DNA from: Paludibacter sp.
GTDB taxonomy: Bacteria > Bacteroidota > Bacteroidia > Bacteroidales > Paludibacteraceae
DNA: 64,000 nt
NCBI GenBank assembly: GCA_024710005.1
Contig: JANJVQ010000028.1
Span: 1 to 64,000, forward strand
Direction: 5' to 3'
The first letter of the stretch is position 1. Every line of letters starts with the position of its first letter. The position numbers and the translations under genes are program-made. This document shows positions 20,334 through 28,731 of this stretch, piece by piece. The notes under the pieces were generated by a model. It searched no databases, had not been told where the DNA came from, and worked only from the letters and a program-made list of their open reading frames with translations.

Positions 20334-20629
20334 CCATAAATAAATTCATTGAAAAACATTCAAAAATATACGAAAAACAATATAAATGAATGTTCGGGAA
20401 AGGAGTAAATTAAAGAATTTCACGATATATTCCATATACGTCTGACTAACAGACATATATAAAGTTTATCGAATATTCACTTTTGTACAAACTGAATATT
20501 TTAATTTTAAACCAATGATTGATTTATTTGTTTTGTTAAAATGAATTTAGAAAGAGAAATTTTTACTTATTTTGTGGGTTCTTATTAGTTCTCATAGTCA
20601 TAAAGTTAATTTATCCAATAAATGATAGT

Positions 20630-20908
20630 ATGGAGAATTCACAAGTACTTCATCTAAATCTAACTAAAAGGTGGTTCGATATGATTCATGAAGACATCAA
20701 AACGGTAGAATATCGAGACGTTAAACCATTTTATAGTAAAGTGTTTAAAGATGGTAATATTAAAATTAAAGGAAAATACTATTGTCCAACTGAAATAATC
20801 ATATGCTTTTCAAACGTTTATTCAAAGAATAGGAGACAAATAAATTTTACTTGCAAAAGTTTAATTATTGGATTTGGAAAGCCTCATTGGGGTGGATTCA
20901 GAAAGTAA
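20630..20908 (+). CDS. ASCH-domain-like protein
   Basis: LTKRWFDMIHEDIKTVEYRDVKPF and terminal LIIGFGKPHWGG resemble the ASCH family. Confidence 0.6.
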   Translation: MENSQVLHLNLTKRWFDMIHEDIKTVEYRDVKPFYSKVFKDGNIKIKGKYYCPTEIIICFSNVYSKNRRQINFTCKSLIIGFGKPHWGGFRK

Positions 20909-20939
20909 AATATTATGTATTAGATTTAGCTAACCCAAT

Positions 20940-21857
20940 CTAAAATGATTTTACATTCCCATCAAGTAAAGATTTTAGGTTGTTGAAATTACTTTTTGTA
21001 ATTTTAAGTTGTTTCAAAACGTTTGAAATATTCTCTCCAATCGCATTTCCTTTTATTGATAGTGGATTGTCGAATACAAGTTCACAAACAAGTTTATCAT
21101 TTAAAATTTTCCAGTCGACATATACAGCAAGTGGTCTATCTCCATCCCATTTTTCTTTTTCACATCTGTAATTTAGTGCTTTGCAAGCAAAATAAATTTC
21201 TTGCTTTTCTGCGAATGGCTCTATTTCGACCATTTTTTTAAGATAATAGTCAAGCGACATATCATATCTGTCGGCTTCAATGATATAATTTGCTATACCT
21301 GAATCTTTTATTACTTTACCATTTACATATGAATCTCTTTTTTCAATGGGTAAGTTAGTACCTGCATAAATATCAATTTTCTGCTTTTTTGTAAGGGGAA
21401 TCTTACCAGATTTCTCTCCTCCTGCTTTATTGAGGAATTCGAATTTCCACCCCATTTTTAAACATTTGGCATCGGTTCTTTTGTGTGATCTAAAATATAC
21501 CATATAGTCATCTTCAAAAGATTTCTTTATTGACATGGTCGCAGCTTTTATTATTTCTTGTGCGTCCTTTCCTAAAATCTCTATTGCCCTTTCAAGTTTA
21601 ATTTTATTTTCAAGGAAATCTGCATCATTTTGTTTAAATGAAATTTTGAACTCCTTCTGCTGTTTCGTATCAGTTTCTGCTAAAACATAAATGTCTGTTT
21701 TACATTCCCCATTAGGGGGACAAGGCTTGCCTGAATCCAAAACAGTATAGTTAATACCTGCAAATTGGAATTTACTACCAATCGGGAATAAATTTTTCAA
21801 GTACCTTTCATTAATTCCGTGCTTAGCCATAATATTTTTAATAAATTTGATCAACAT
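20940..21857 (-). CDS. Type II restriction endonuclease, predicted HaeIII-like
   Basis: Adjacent to a HaeIII-like methyltransferase and a C-protein-like regulator; TDIYVLAETDTKQQKEFKISFKQNDADFLENK resembles a nuclease-type D...ExK core. Confidence 0.65.
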   Translation of the reverse strand: MLIKFIKNIMAKHGINERYLKNLFPIGSKFQFAGINYTVLDSGKPCPPNGECKTDIYVLAETDTKQQKEFKISFKQNDADFLENKIKLERAIEILGKDAQEIIKAATMSIKKSFEDDYMVYFRSHKRTDAKCLKMGWKFEFLNKAGGEKSGKIPLTKKQKIDIYAGTNLPIEKRDSYVNGKVIKDSGIANYIIEADRYDMSLDYYLKKMVEIEPFAEKQEIYFACKALNYRCEKEKWDGDRPLAVYVDWKILNDKLVCELVFDNPLSIKGNAIGENISNVLKQLKITKSNFNNLKSLLDGNVKSF

Positions 21858-21860
21858 TGA

Positions 21861-22064
21861 TTATTTTATAAGATTTTCAAGTGGAGTGTTTAATGCTCTT
21901 GCAATTTTAGAGGCTATCAATAAGGATACATTTCTTTTACCTGTCTCTAAATTAGGCAAATAAGTTCTATCTATCTCAGCTAAATTTGCAAGTTTTTCCT
22001 GTGAGAGACCAAGTGCTTTACGCCTCTCTTTAACTCTTATGCCAAAGATTTCATTAATATTCAT
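21861..22064 (-). CDS. XRE/Cro-type HTH regulator, likely R-M controller (C protein)
   Basis: VKERRKALGLSQEKLANLAEIDRTYLPNLETGKRNVSLLIASKIARALNTPLENLI. Confidence 0.85.
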   Translation of the reverse strand: MNINEIFGIRVKERRKALGLSQEKLANLAEIDRTYLPNLETGKRNVSLLIASKIARALNTPLENLIK

Positions 22065-22107
22065 TTTCGGTAATTTATTTGTTTTAATGATACAAAAATC
22101 GTTTTTA

Positions 22108-22136
22108 TAGGACTATCGTACAACGGACTATTGTCT
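22108..22136. promoter_or_regulatory. Candidate C-box: two tandem GGACTAT half-site blocks in the divergent C/MTase intergenic region
   Basis: tagGGACTATcgtacaacGGACTATtgtc between the C-gene start (22064) and MTase start (22230). Confidence 0.5.
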
Positions 22137-22229
22137 ACATTATTTATTGTTTTTATATATAAAAAACATCGTCAATTTCTTTGTATCTTAACTTTTTATT
22201 GATACTTTTGCAAACTAAAAAATAATTGA

Positions 22230-23231
22230 ATGAATATTATATCTTTTTTTTCGGGTGCTGGGGGGTTAGACCTCGGTTTTTCAAAGGCTGGATTTAATAT
22301 AGTTTGGGCTAATGAGTATGATAAGGAAATATGGGAAACTTATCAAAAAAATCATCAAAATACGTTTTTGGATAAAAGAAGTATCACTCAAATAGAAGCT
22401 TCCGAAATTCCTGATTGTGACGGTATTATTGGTGGACCACCATGTCAAAGTTGGAGTGAGGCTGGTGCAGGAAGAGGTATGAATGATAAAAGAGGTCAGT
22501 TGTTTTTTGATTTTATAAGGATACTTAAAGCTAAACAACCCCTGTTTTTTTTAGCTGAAAATGTCTCTGGAATGCTTGCAAATACTCATTCATCTGCATT
22601 CTTGAATATTCAAGAGTTATTTAGAGATGCTGGATATAGGCTAACCGTTAATCTTGTCAATGCAAAGGATTATAATGTCCCACAGGACAGAAAGAGAGTA
22701 ATTTTTGTAGGTTATCGAAATGACTTGAACATGGAATTCTCTGTACCATCTAAAAGTCCAAATAAGTTAACACTTAAAGATGCGATATTTGATTTGAATG
22801 AATCAGCTGTGCCTGCATTGGATAAGAACTATACTAATGTACATACTGGAAAGTTCTCAAATAATGAATATATGATTGGAGGTTTTTCAACATTATACAT
22901 GTCCAGAAATCGAGTTAGGTCGTGGGATGAACCCTCTTTTACAATTCAAGCTGGTGGTAGACATGCTCCTATACATCCGATAGCACCGAAAATGGAAAAG
23001 GTTGAAACTGATAAATTTGAATTTAGAAAAGGAGCTGAAAATAATTATAGAAGGTTAAGCGTTAGGGAATGTGCAAGAATTCAAACTTTCCCTGATGATT
23101 TTGTTTTTTACTACAATAATTTAGCTTCTGCTTACAAAATGATAGGCAATGCTGTTCCAGTTAATTTAGCATACGAATTAGCAAAACAAATCAGAACCGA
23201 TTTAAATAAGAGAAAGATTGATGTTTTCTAA
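22230..23231 (+). CDS. DNA (cytosine-5) methyltransferase, M.HaeIII-like
   Basis: FFSGAGGLDLGFSKAGF, CDGIIGGPPCQSWSEAG, FFLAENVSGM, RMIGNAVPV-type motif X; strong resemblance to recalled M.HaeIII sequence. Confidence 0.92.
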   Translation: MNIISFFSGAGGLDLGFSKAGFNIVWANEYDKEIWETYQKNHQNTFLDKRSITQIEASEIPDCDGIIGGPPCQSWSEAGAGRGMNDKRGQLFFDFIRILKAKQPLFFLAENVSGMLANTHSSAFLNIQELFRDAGYRLTVNLVNAKDYNVPQDRKRVIFVGYRNDLNMEFSVPSKSPNKLTLKDAIFDLNESAVPALDKNYTNVHTGKFSNNEYMIGGFSTLYMSRNRVRSWDEPSFTIQAGGRHAPIHPIAPKMEKVETDKFEFRKGAENNYRRLSVRECARIQTFPDDFVFYYNNLASAYKMIGNAVPVNLAYELAKQIRTDLNKRKIDVF

Positions 23232-23251
23232 TTTAAATCCAATATTTTTTT

Positions 23252-23285
23252 AAAAAAATAGCCCTTAGAAAAATCTAAGGACTAT
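23252..23285. terminator. Terminator-like hairpin between the converging MTase and downstream ORFs
   Basis: ccttaga-aaaa-tctaagg stem flanked by T and A runs. Confidence 0.55.
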
Positions 23286-23307
23286 TTATATGGGATTCGC
23301 ATATTAA

Positions 23308-23553
23308 TTATAATATTAGTTCTTTTGTGTCTGTCCAGACCATATGAACAATCTTACTACCAATATATGATTTAACTATTGGATGATATAAAAATTTCTT
23401 TGCTTCTTCTATCGTATCATAGCATCTCGCAAAATTGAAGTTATCAGTCCATCCAAATTTTGGATGTGTGCTCAAATATTTGTCATTTGCTTCATTTGTA
23501 AAACATACTAAATGTACTGTGGTCGTTATACAACCTTTCATGTCAATTATCAT
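23308..23553 (-). CDS. Hypothetical protein
   Basis: 81-aa ORF abutting the next ORF. Confidence 0.45.
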   Translation of the reverse strand: MIIDMKGCITTTVHLVCFTNEANDKYLSTHPKFGWTDNFNFARCYDTIEEAKKFLYHPIVKSYIGSKIVHMVWTDTKELIL

Positions 23554-23820
23554 TTATATAACAAATAAGTACGTACTTGCAACTTTGTGAATTGAATCAA
23601 TATCAGGTTCTTTCTCACTACTATCTTCATTATTCCTGATAAGAGTTGATAATTTGTAGGTGTCACATTCGCTATTAGATTCACCCTTTAAGCAAATTTC
23701 AAGTTCATGTGTTTCTTTGTTTACTGCAAGAACCGAATATGAAGGGTTAGAATCAATATCTGCTAAATACTCTTCAATAATTTCAATAATTTTTTCTTCA
23801 AACTGTTTTAAGTTCAACAT
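23554..23820 (-). CDS. Hypothetical protein
   Basis: 88-aa ORF abutting 23308-23553. Confidence 0.45.
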   Translation of the reverse strand: MLNLKQFEEKIIEIIEEYLADIDSNPSYSVLAVNKETHELEICLKGESNSECDTYKLSTLIRNNEDSSEKEPDIDSIHKVASTYLFVI

Positions 23821-23867
23821 AACTGCTGTATTCGCTCATATTGGTTATTTTTAATACAAAGATAATT

Positions 23868-24455
23868 TTAAAACTTTAATAACTCATAGGTCTCCATTAA
23901 CTCATCATTTCTTAGTCCTAAGTACTTTCTTGTAGTTCTTACATCTGAATGATTAAATAATTCAGACAGCTTTACAAGCGCAAATTCGGCATTGTTTTCG
24001 GAATTGTTATAAACAGCTCGACCGAAAGTTTTACGCATGCTATGGGTGCTAAAATGGTCAATTTTGATATTGTATTTCCTTTTTAACTCTTTTAAAATAA
24101 CATTAATACGCTGAACACTATACACAGTTCCTTTTTGACTTATAAAACATTTACTATCAATCTTACTTGGTTGTATTGCTTTGTAGCATTCTAAAATGTG
24201 TTTTTGAAGCTGAGAGTTGATTTTAATTTCTCTTCTTTTACCAGTTTTCCTTTCAAATATTTCAAGGGATTCTGTATTTAAAATCTGATTCCAAGTAAGA
24301 TCTAATATGTCCGAAATTCTAAGACCCCAAAATGACCCCAGAGCAATTAATAAACTCATTTTGTAATTACCATCTTTGAAAAGATTGCGTACAAGAATCA
24401 ACATTGTATCCCATTCTATAAAGTCGCTTGTAGTATTGCTGTATTTTTTGCTCAT
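23868..24455 (-). CDS. Minimal tyrosine recombinase (catalytic domain only)
   Basis: GLRISDIL, HSMRKTFG, HSDVRTTRKYLG; 195 aa with no N-terminal arm/core-binding domain. Confidence 0.82.
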   Translation of the reverse strand: MSKKYSNTTSDFIEWDTMLILVRNLFKDGNYKMSLLIALGSFWGLRISDILDLTWNQILNTESLEIFERKTGKRREIKINSQLQKHILECYKAIQPSKIDSKCFISQKGTVYSVQRINVILKELKRKYNIKIDHFSTHSMRKTFGRAVYNNSENNAEFALVKLSELFNHSDVRTTRKYLGLRNDELMETYELLKF

Positions 24456-24650
24456 CTTGTTTAATTTTTAATGTTATCTTTTTTGTTTAAACAGTAATCT
24501 TCTGAGTATCTTTTTATTGTTGTTTGCTTCACAAAGATATGGCATATATTCAATATATGCAATATATTGAAGTTAAATTTTATTAATAATATGACATATA
24601 ATTACTATATGCCATAATTAATATTATATTTGCAAAAAAAATAATATGAA

Positions 24651-24893
24651 ATGGTGAAACAAGAAAGAACAGTGATTCACATTGAATTTGCCTCGAAACA
24701 TTACTATTTCGGAAGTTTAAAAGCCATGACCGATCAGTTCCCAAAAGAAAAAATAGGAATAGAATATAGTAGTTTGCGTAACTATAAACTATCGGATATA
24801 AAGCCCTACACAAATGCTAAATGTATAATTAGGAAAGGAGTTTTAAAAACCGTTGAAGGTGGGCGGGGTAAACATCTGGAAAAAAATGAATAA
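24651..24893 (+). CDS. Small hypothetical protein
   Basis: 80-aa ORF, upstream TATATTTG -7-like box. Confidence 0.5.
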   Translation: MVKQERTVIHIEFASKHYYFGSLKAMTDQFPKEKIGIEYSSLRNYKLSDIKPYTNAKCIIRKGVLKTVEGGRGKHLEKNE

Positions 24894-24952
24894 ACAAATA
24901 ATAATTTGAACAAGATATTATTGTGTAAATTATCAGGTTGAAATAAAATAAA

Positions 24953-25669
24953 TCATTTCCGAAGTTTCAAATAATATCTTTTTACATCATCTTTTTTAAA
25001 TTGTTGAGGACGTTTGCTTTTATCGATAGGAATTATTACACCTTCTTTTACCCAGCGATTAATTGTTCTCTGGTCTTTTCTGAAAAATTCTGCTAAATCG
25101 AAAGTAGTTAAAATATCCGGCTTATCTTTTAATATATTATTCCAATTATCTTTATCAATCTGCTGTTCGGTTATTGTCTGTTGTTGCGTTTTGGGGCTGT
25201 ATATATTATTGATTTTCAGCAATTCAATTTTAGTTTTATCTATGAAATAGTTTTGGGTTTTTATCATATTAATAAAGAAATCTACTGTATCTCTCTGTTT
25301 TTTTAATTTTTGGTACAACGGATATTCATTGATCTTTTGTTTCATATCCTCGTTGAGTACTTGTTTGTTGCTAATCCAAAATTCCAATGTGCTTTTCAAT
25401 TCAAATTCATTTTGAATTTCGTTAAAGAGGGTTATTTTTGTTTGCATGAATTTTAAGGCTGTTTCAATATTCTGTAATACAAGCACATCAATATGAGTTC
25501 GCAAATTCAAAAAATAATCGTTATGTAAACTTTCTAAGTAGATTGAATAAGCCTCTGCACCTTCCGCACCTGAAAACCCGTTAAAGTAGTGATTTTCAAA
25601 CGAAATAGTATCGTTATCAGAAGATATTTCAAAACGTTGTAATGCTAATTCAAAATTATTACTTTTCAT
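24953..25669 (-). CDS. Excisionase-like protein with C-terminal MerR/HTH_17-type helix-turn-helix
   Basis: ILTTFDLAEFFRKDQRTINRWVKEGVIIPIDKSKRPQQFKKDDVKRYY; overlaps the integrase ORF by 11 nt. Confidence 0.65.
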   Translation of the reverse strand: MKSNNFELALQRFEISSDNDTISFENHYFNGFSGAEGAEAYSIYLESLHNDYFLNLRTHIDVLVLQNIETALKFMQTKITLFNEIQNEFELKSTLEFWISNKQVLNEDMKQKINEYPLYQKLKKQRDTVDFFINMIKTQNYFIDKTKIELLKINNIYSPKTQQQTITEQQIDKDNWNNILKDKPDILTTFDLAEFFRKDQRTINRWVKEGVIIPIDKSKRPQQFKKDDVKRYYLKLRK

Positions 25670-27077
25670 TTTTTTGCTGTGATTTTTGAAATTTATTATA
25701 AATCAATATTGCTTTTTGCTTTCCTGACAGTTTATCGTATTTTGATATCATTGAATTGTTTTTATGTCCAGTTAAATAACCGATTTCACTTTCAGTAAAA
25801 CCTCGTTTTATCATATTACTAATGAAACTGCGCCTACCACTGTGATTCGTGACCATTTCCCATTTTTCATTTGTAACTTTTACATTCTTACCGCCAATTA
25901 CCTTATTCCATTGCATTTTCTCAGAAAACGAGTCTATTTCTTTGCAAATTAGCTTAATATAATCGTTTATTGTTTGATCTGCTAACATTGGCATATTGTA
26001 ATTATATTTTTCAAAAATAGTTTTTATTTCGTCCCAAAGAAGTGGTATATATACAGTTTCTGATGTTTTCCGAAGTGTTCTTAAAAGGATCTTTATTTTT
26101 TCATTGTTTTGATTGTATATATCAACAAAATCATTGTTGGAAATTCGAGTGTTGAAATCAGAGACCCTTAATCCAGTAAAACAACCAATCAAGAATAAAT
26201 CTTTTGCAAGATTATGCCCTGAATTTTTCGTCTGAAAATCAAATATTTGTTTTAACTCTTCTTCACTAAGGGCTAAATCAGTTTTACTTGTATTAGAATC
26301 TTTTTGAGGACGAATAAACCATTCCTCAGTAAACTTTTTATTATTACTCACCTCTTTTCTCACAGCATATTTCATCAAAAATTTTAAATTTTTAATATAA
26401 CTGCCAACTGATGCTTGCTCTAATTCCTTTTTTTCAAAAAGTTTTACATTACCTTGCTTATCTTTATATGTTTTAGATTGTTTTTGTGTTAGAAACTGAA
26501 TTAAACCATTATACCAATCAACATTAATTTGACTAAATGTAGTTTTATGATTATATGCTTCTAAAATTTGGGCAGTATATCTATATTTGTCAATTGTAGT
26601 TTTCGCATATCTTTTTGTTGAAACTAAATGTAAAACACCTGTTTCCATTTCATTAATAGTTTGCAGGCAAAATTGATGTAATGTGATTTCACCTTTTTTT
26701 TCGCAGAATCCCATTTTTAAATTTAGTTCTGACCTCAATAAATCATTATTTATTGTCCTGTTTTTAGACACCGCTTCATTAATAACTTCATTTGTATACA
26801 CTTTTAATTGATCAATAGTTTCTGAAATTGTTTGTATGTTATACGTTTCGTTCCGATATTTTGGTGGTATTTTACTTTTGGGAAGAGGGTATTGTTTGTT
26901 TTTATCCCAAAGTGGAGGATAGATTTTAAGTACACGATTAACTTTATCTTTAACAATAAATGAAAAGGTTTTATTTTCATAATACAGACGTAGTACAATT
27001 TCTTTTTTGTCTGATTTTGAATTTTTTAGTGTAAATCGTGCATTAAACTGTGGCATATGATATTTTTTTATCAGCAA
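25659..27077 (-). CDS. Site-specific tyrosine recombinase/integrase
   Basis: SAM-like N-terminal region, TGLRVSDF, HSGRRSFISNMIKRG, LTGHKNNSMISKY; adjacent to attR. Confidence 0.92.
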   Translation of the reverse strand: MLIKKYHMPQFNARFTLKNSKSDKKEIVLRLYYENKTFSFIVKDKVNRVLKIYPPLWDKNKQYPLPKSKIPPKYRNETYNIQTISETIDQLKVYTNEVINEAVSKNRTINNDLLRSELNLKMGFCEKKGEITLHQFCLQTINEMETGVLHLVSTKRYAKTTIDKYRYTAQILEAYNHKTTFSQINVDWYNGLIQFLTQKQSKTYKDKQGNVKLFEKKELEQASVGSYIKNLKFLMKYAVRKEVSNNKKFTEEWFIRPQKDSNTSKTDLALSEEELKQIFDFQTKNSGHNLAKDLFLIGCFTGLRVSDFNTRISNNDFVDIYNQNNEKIKILLRTLRKTSETVYIPLLWDEIKTIFEKYNYNMPMLADQTINDYIKLICKEIDSFSEKMQWNKVIGGKNVKVTNEKWEMVTNHSGRRSFISNMIKRGFTESEIGYLTGHKNNSMISKYDKLSGKQKAILIYNKFQKSQQKNEK

Positions 27078-27260
27078 AGCTACAAAATTAAGTTGATAAA
27101 ATTATATTGAAAAGAAAAATAGTACGGAATTTAGTACGGAATAATTGTGACTTTAACATACATAATAAGTTATATAACGTCATACCTATTTTCTATTCCC
27201 CTTATTTACTTTAATATATATTAAACAATTACGTCCTAATGTTTGTTAGTGTAACATATA

Positions 27261-27281
27261 TTCAAGTCCAAGAGGGAGAGC
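27261..27281. repeat. attR core (duplicated 3' end of tRNA-Asn)
   Basis: Identical to 15739-15759. Confidence 0.88.
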
Positions 27282-27290
27282 CCAGAACAA

Positions 27291-27321
27291 AAAACCTCGC
27301 TTACGCAAGTAAGCGGGGTTT
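27291..27321. terminator. Hairpin terminator, probably the ancestral tRNA-Asn terminator
   Basis: aaacctcgcttac-gcaa-gtaagcggggttt just outside attR. Confidence 0.7.
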
Positions 27322-27440
27322 GCTGTTTTCTGTATCTATCAACGTTTTACGGAGATGGAGGATCAATAGATCAATCGGAAAAGGGATCAATCGGAAAAGA
27401 TGCGTTTCTATTAAGTGAGGTACGTATGCAATAAATAAAA

Positions 27441-27468
27441 ACCCCTGAAATCATACAATTTCAGGGGT
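27441..27468 (-). terminator. Terminator downstream of tRNA-Ser
   Basis: acccctgaaat / atttcaggggt 11-bp stem followed by T-rich sequence on the minus strand. Confidence 0.75.
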
Positions 27469-27471
27469 CAT

Positions 27472-27560
27472 GCGGAAGCTACGAGATTCGAACTCGTGGA
27501 CCGGTTGCCCGATCGGCAGTTTAGCAAACTGCTGGTTTCAGCCACTCACCCAAACTTCCG
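27472..27560 (-). tRNA. tRNA-Ser (GCT)
   Basis: Minus-strand cloverleaf cggaagt...gcttccg with long variable arm; anticodon loop TTGCTAA. Confidence 0.92.
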
Positions 27561-27686
27561 TTTTGCTTTAGCGGCTGCAAATATAGAAAAGAAATTCGGA
27601 TTATCCAAAAAAAGAACAAACAATAAATTTAAAAACTTATGTGTATTTTTGCATGCTCAAAAATTATCATAATGCATCTCATGTAA

Positions 27687-28730
27687 ATGACTATGTCGAA
27701 AAACAAAAAAAGTCTGTCGGGAAAAATATTCTTAGCTGTTGGGGTAATATCAGCCCTCTTTTTCATCTTGGCAATTTACGCAATCCTGCTCCCAAATACT
27801 TCTATAAAGGATGAGGATACTTACCTTTACATTTCAGACAATGATCAGTTTGAAGATGTTCTGGCACAAATTAAAGACAGATCGTTACTTATCAGCGATT
27901 TTACATTTAAACTACTTGCAAAACAAATCAAATACGATCAGAAAATCCGGACGGGACGATATAAAATCACGCCGGGCATGTCGAATTTTGTGCTGCTTCG
28001 CAAGCTCAGGGGAGGAAAACAGGATCCGGTAAAGCTGGTCATCAACAACATTCGTACAAAAGAACAATTAGCCGGCAAGTTATCTTCCATGATTATGGCT
28101 GATTCTTTAAGCCTCATAAACGCACTCAACGACTCTGTTTTTTTGAAGCAATATGATTTAAATCCATACAATGCCGTAATTTTATTCATTCCCAATACCT
28201 ACGAAGTCTTTTGGGACACTGATACAAAAGAACTCTTTGAAAGAATGAAAAAGGAATTCAATGCATTCTGGGATGAAGAGAGGTTAACCAAAGCAGCTGC
28301 TATTCCGATGACACAAACGGAAGTGATGACATTGGCTTCTATCGTAGAAGAAGAAACAAATAAAAAGAAGGAACATCCGATCATAGCCGGACTCTACATC
28401 AACAGACTGAAAATCAATATGCCATTACAGGCATGTCCCACTATCCGGTTTGCGTTGAACGACTATTCAATCAACCGGGTTCTCATCAAACATTTAAAGG
28501 TGAAATCTCCTTTCAACACTTACAAAAATAAGGGTTTGCCTCCGGGTCCGATTCGTCTGCCATCACCGGCAACGATTGATGCCGTTTTAAACTATGAGAA
28601 ACATGATTATTTGTTTATGACCGCCAAGGAAACTTTGAATGGCGAGCATAATTTTGCCGTTACCTATGCTGAACACAGCATTAATGCAAAAAAATATCAA
28701 CAAGAATTAAACCGGCTCGGAATAAAATAG
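27687..28730 (+). CDS. mltG: endolytic murein transglycosylase (YceG-like)
   Basis: LASIVEEETNKKKEHPIIAGLYINRLKINMPLQACPTIRFAL. Confidence 0.92.
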   Translation: MTMSKNKKSLSGKIFLAVGVISALFFILAIYAILLPNTSIKDEDTYLYISDNDQFEDVLAQIKDRSLLISDFTFKLLAKQIKYDQKIRTGRYKITPGMSNFVLLRKLRGGKQDPVKLVINNIRTKEQLAGKLSSMIMADSLSLINALNDSVFLKQYDLNPYNAVILFIPNTYEVFWDTDTKELFERMKKEFNAFWDEERLTKAAAIPMTQTEVMTLASIVEEETNKKKEHPIIAGLYINRLKINMPLQACPTIRFALNDYSINRVLIKHLKVKSPFNTYKNKGLPPGPIRLPSPATIDAVLNYEKHDYLFMTAKETLNGEHNFAVTYAEHSINAKKYQQELNRLGIK

Positions 28731-28731
28731 T

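Larger units (their letters stand above)
15760..27281. mobile_element. Integrative genomic element inserted into the 3' end of tRNA-Asn
   Basis: 21-bp exact direct repeat ttcaagtccaagagggagagc at 15739-15759 and 27261-27281; tyrosine recombinase at the right end; AT-rich accessory content between. Confidence 0.9.

Noticed and set aside
15760-27281. Inovirus-like prophage
   Set aside because: A gpII/X-like Rep alone is insufficient; no Zot-like ATPase, coat or secretin gene seen
15760-27281. Self-transmissible ICE
   Set aside because: No relaxase, T4SS/Tra or coupling-protein ORF recognised in 11.5 kb
27261-27321. A second tRNA-Asn gene
   Set aside because: Only the last ~20 nt of the tRNA are present; it is the attR duplication, not a gene
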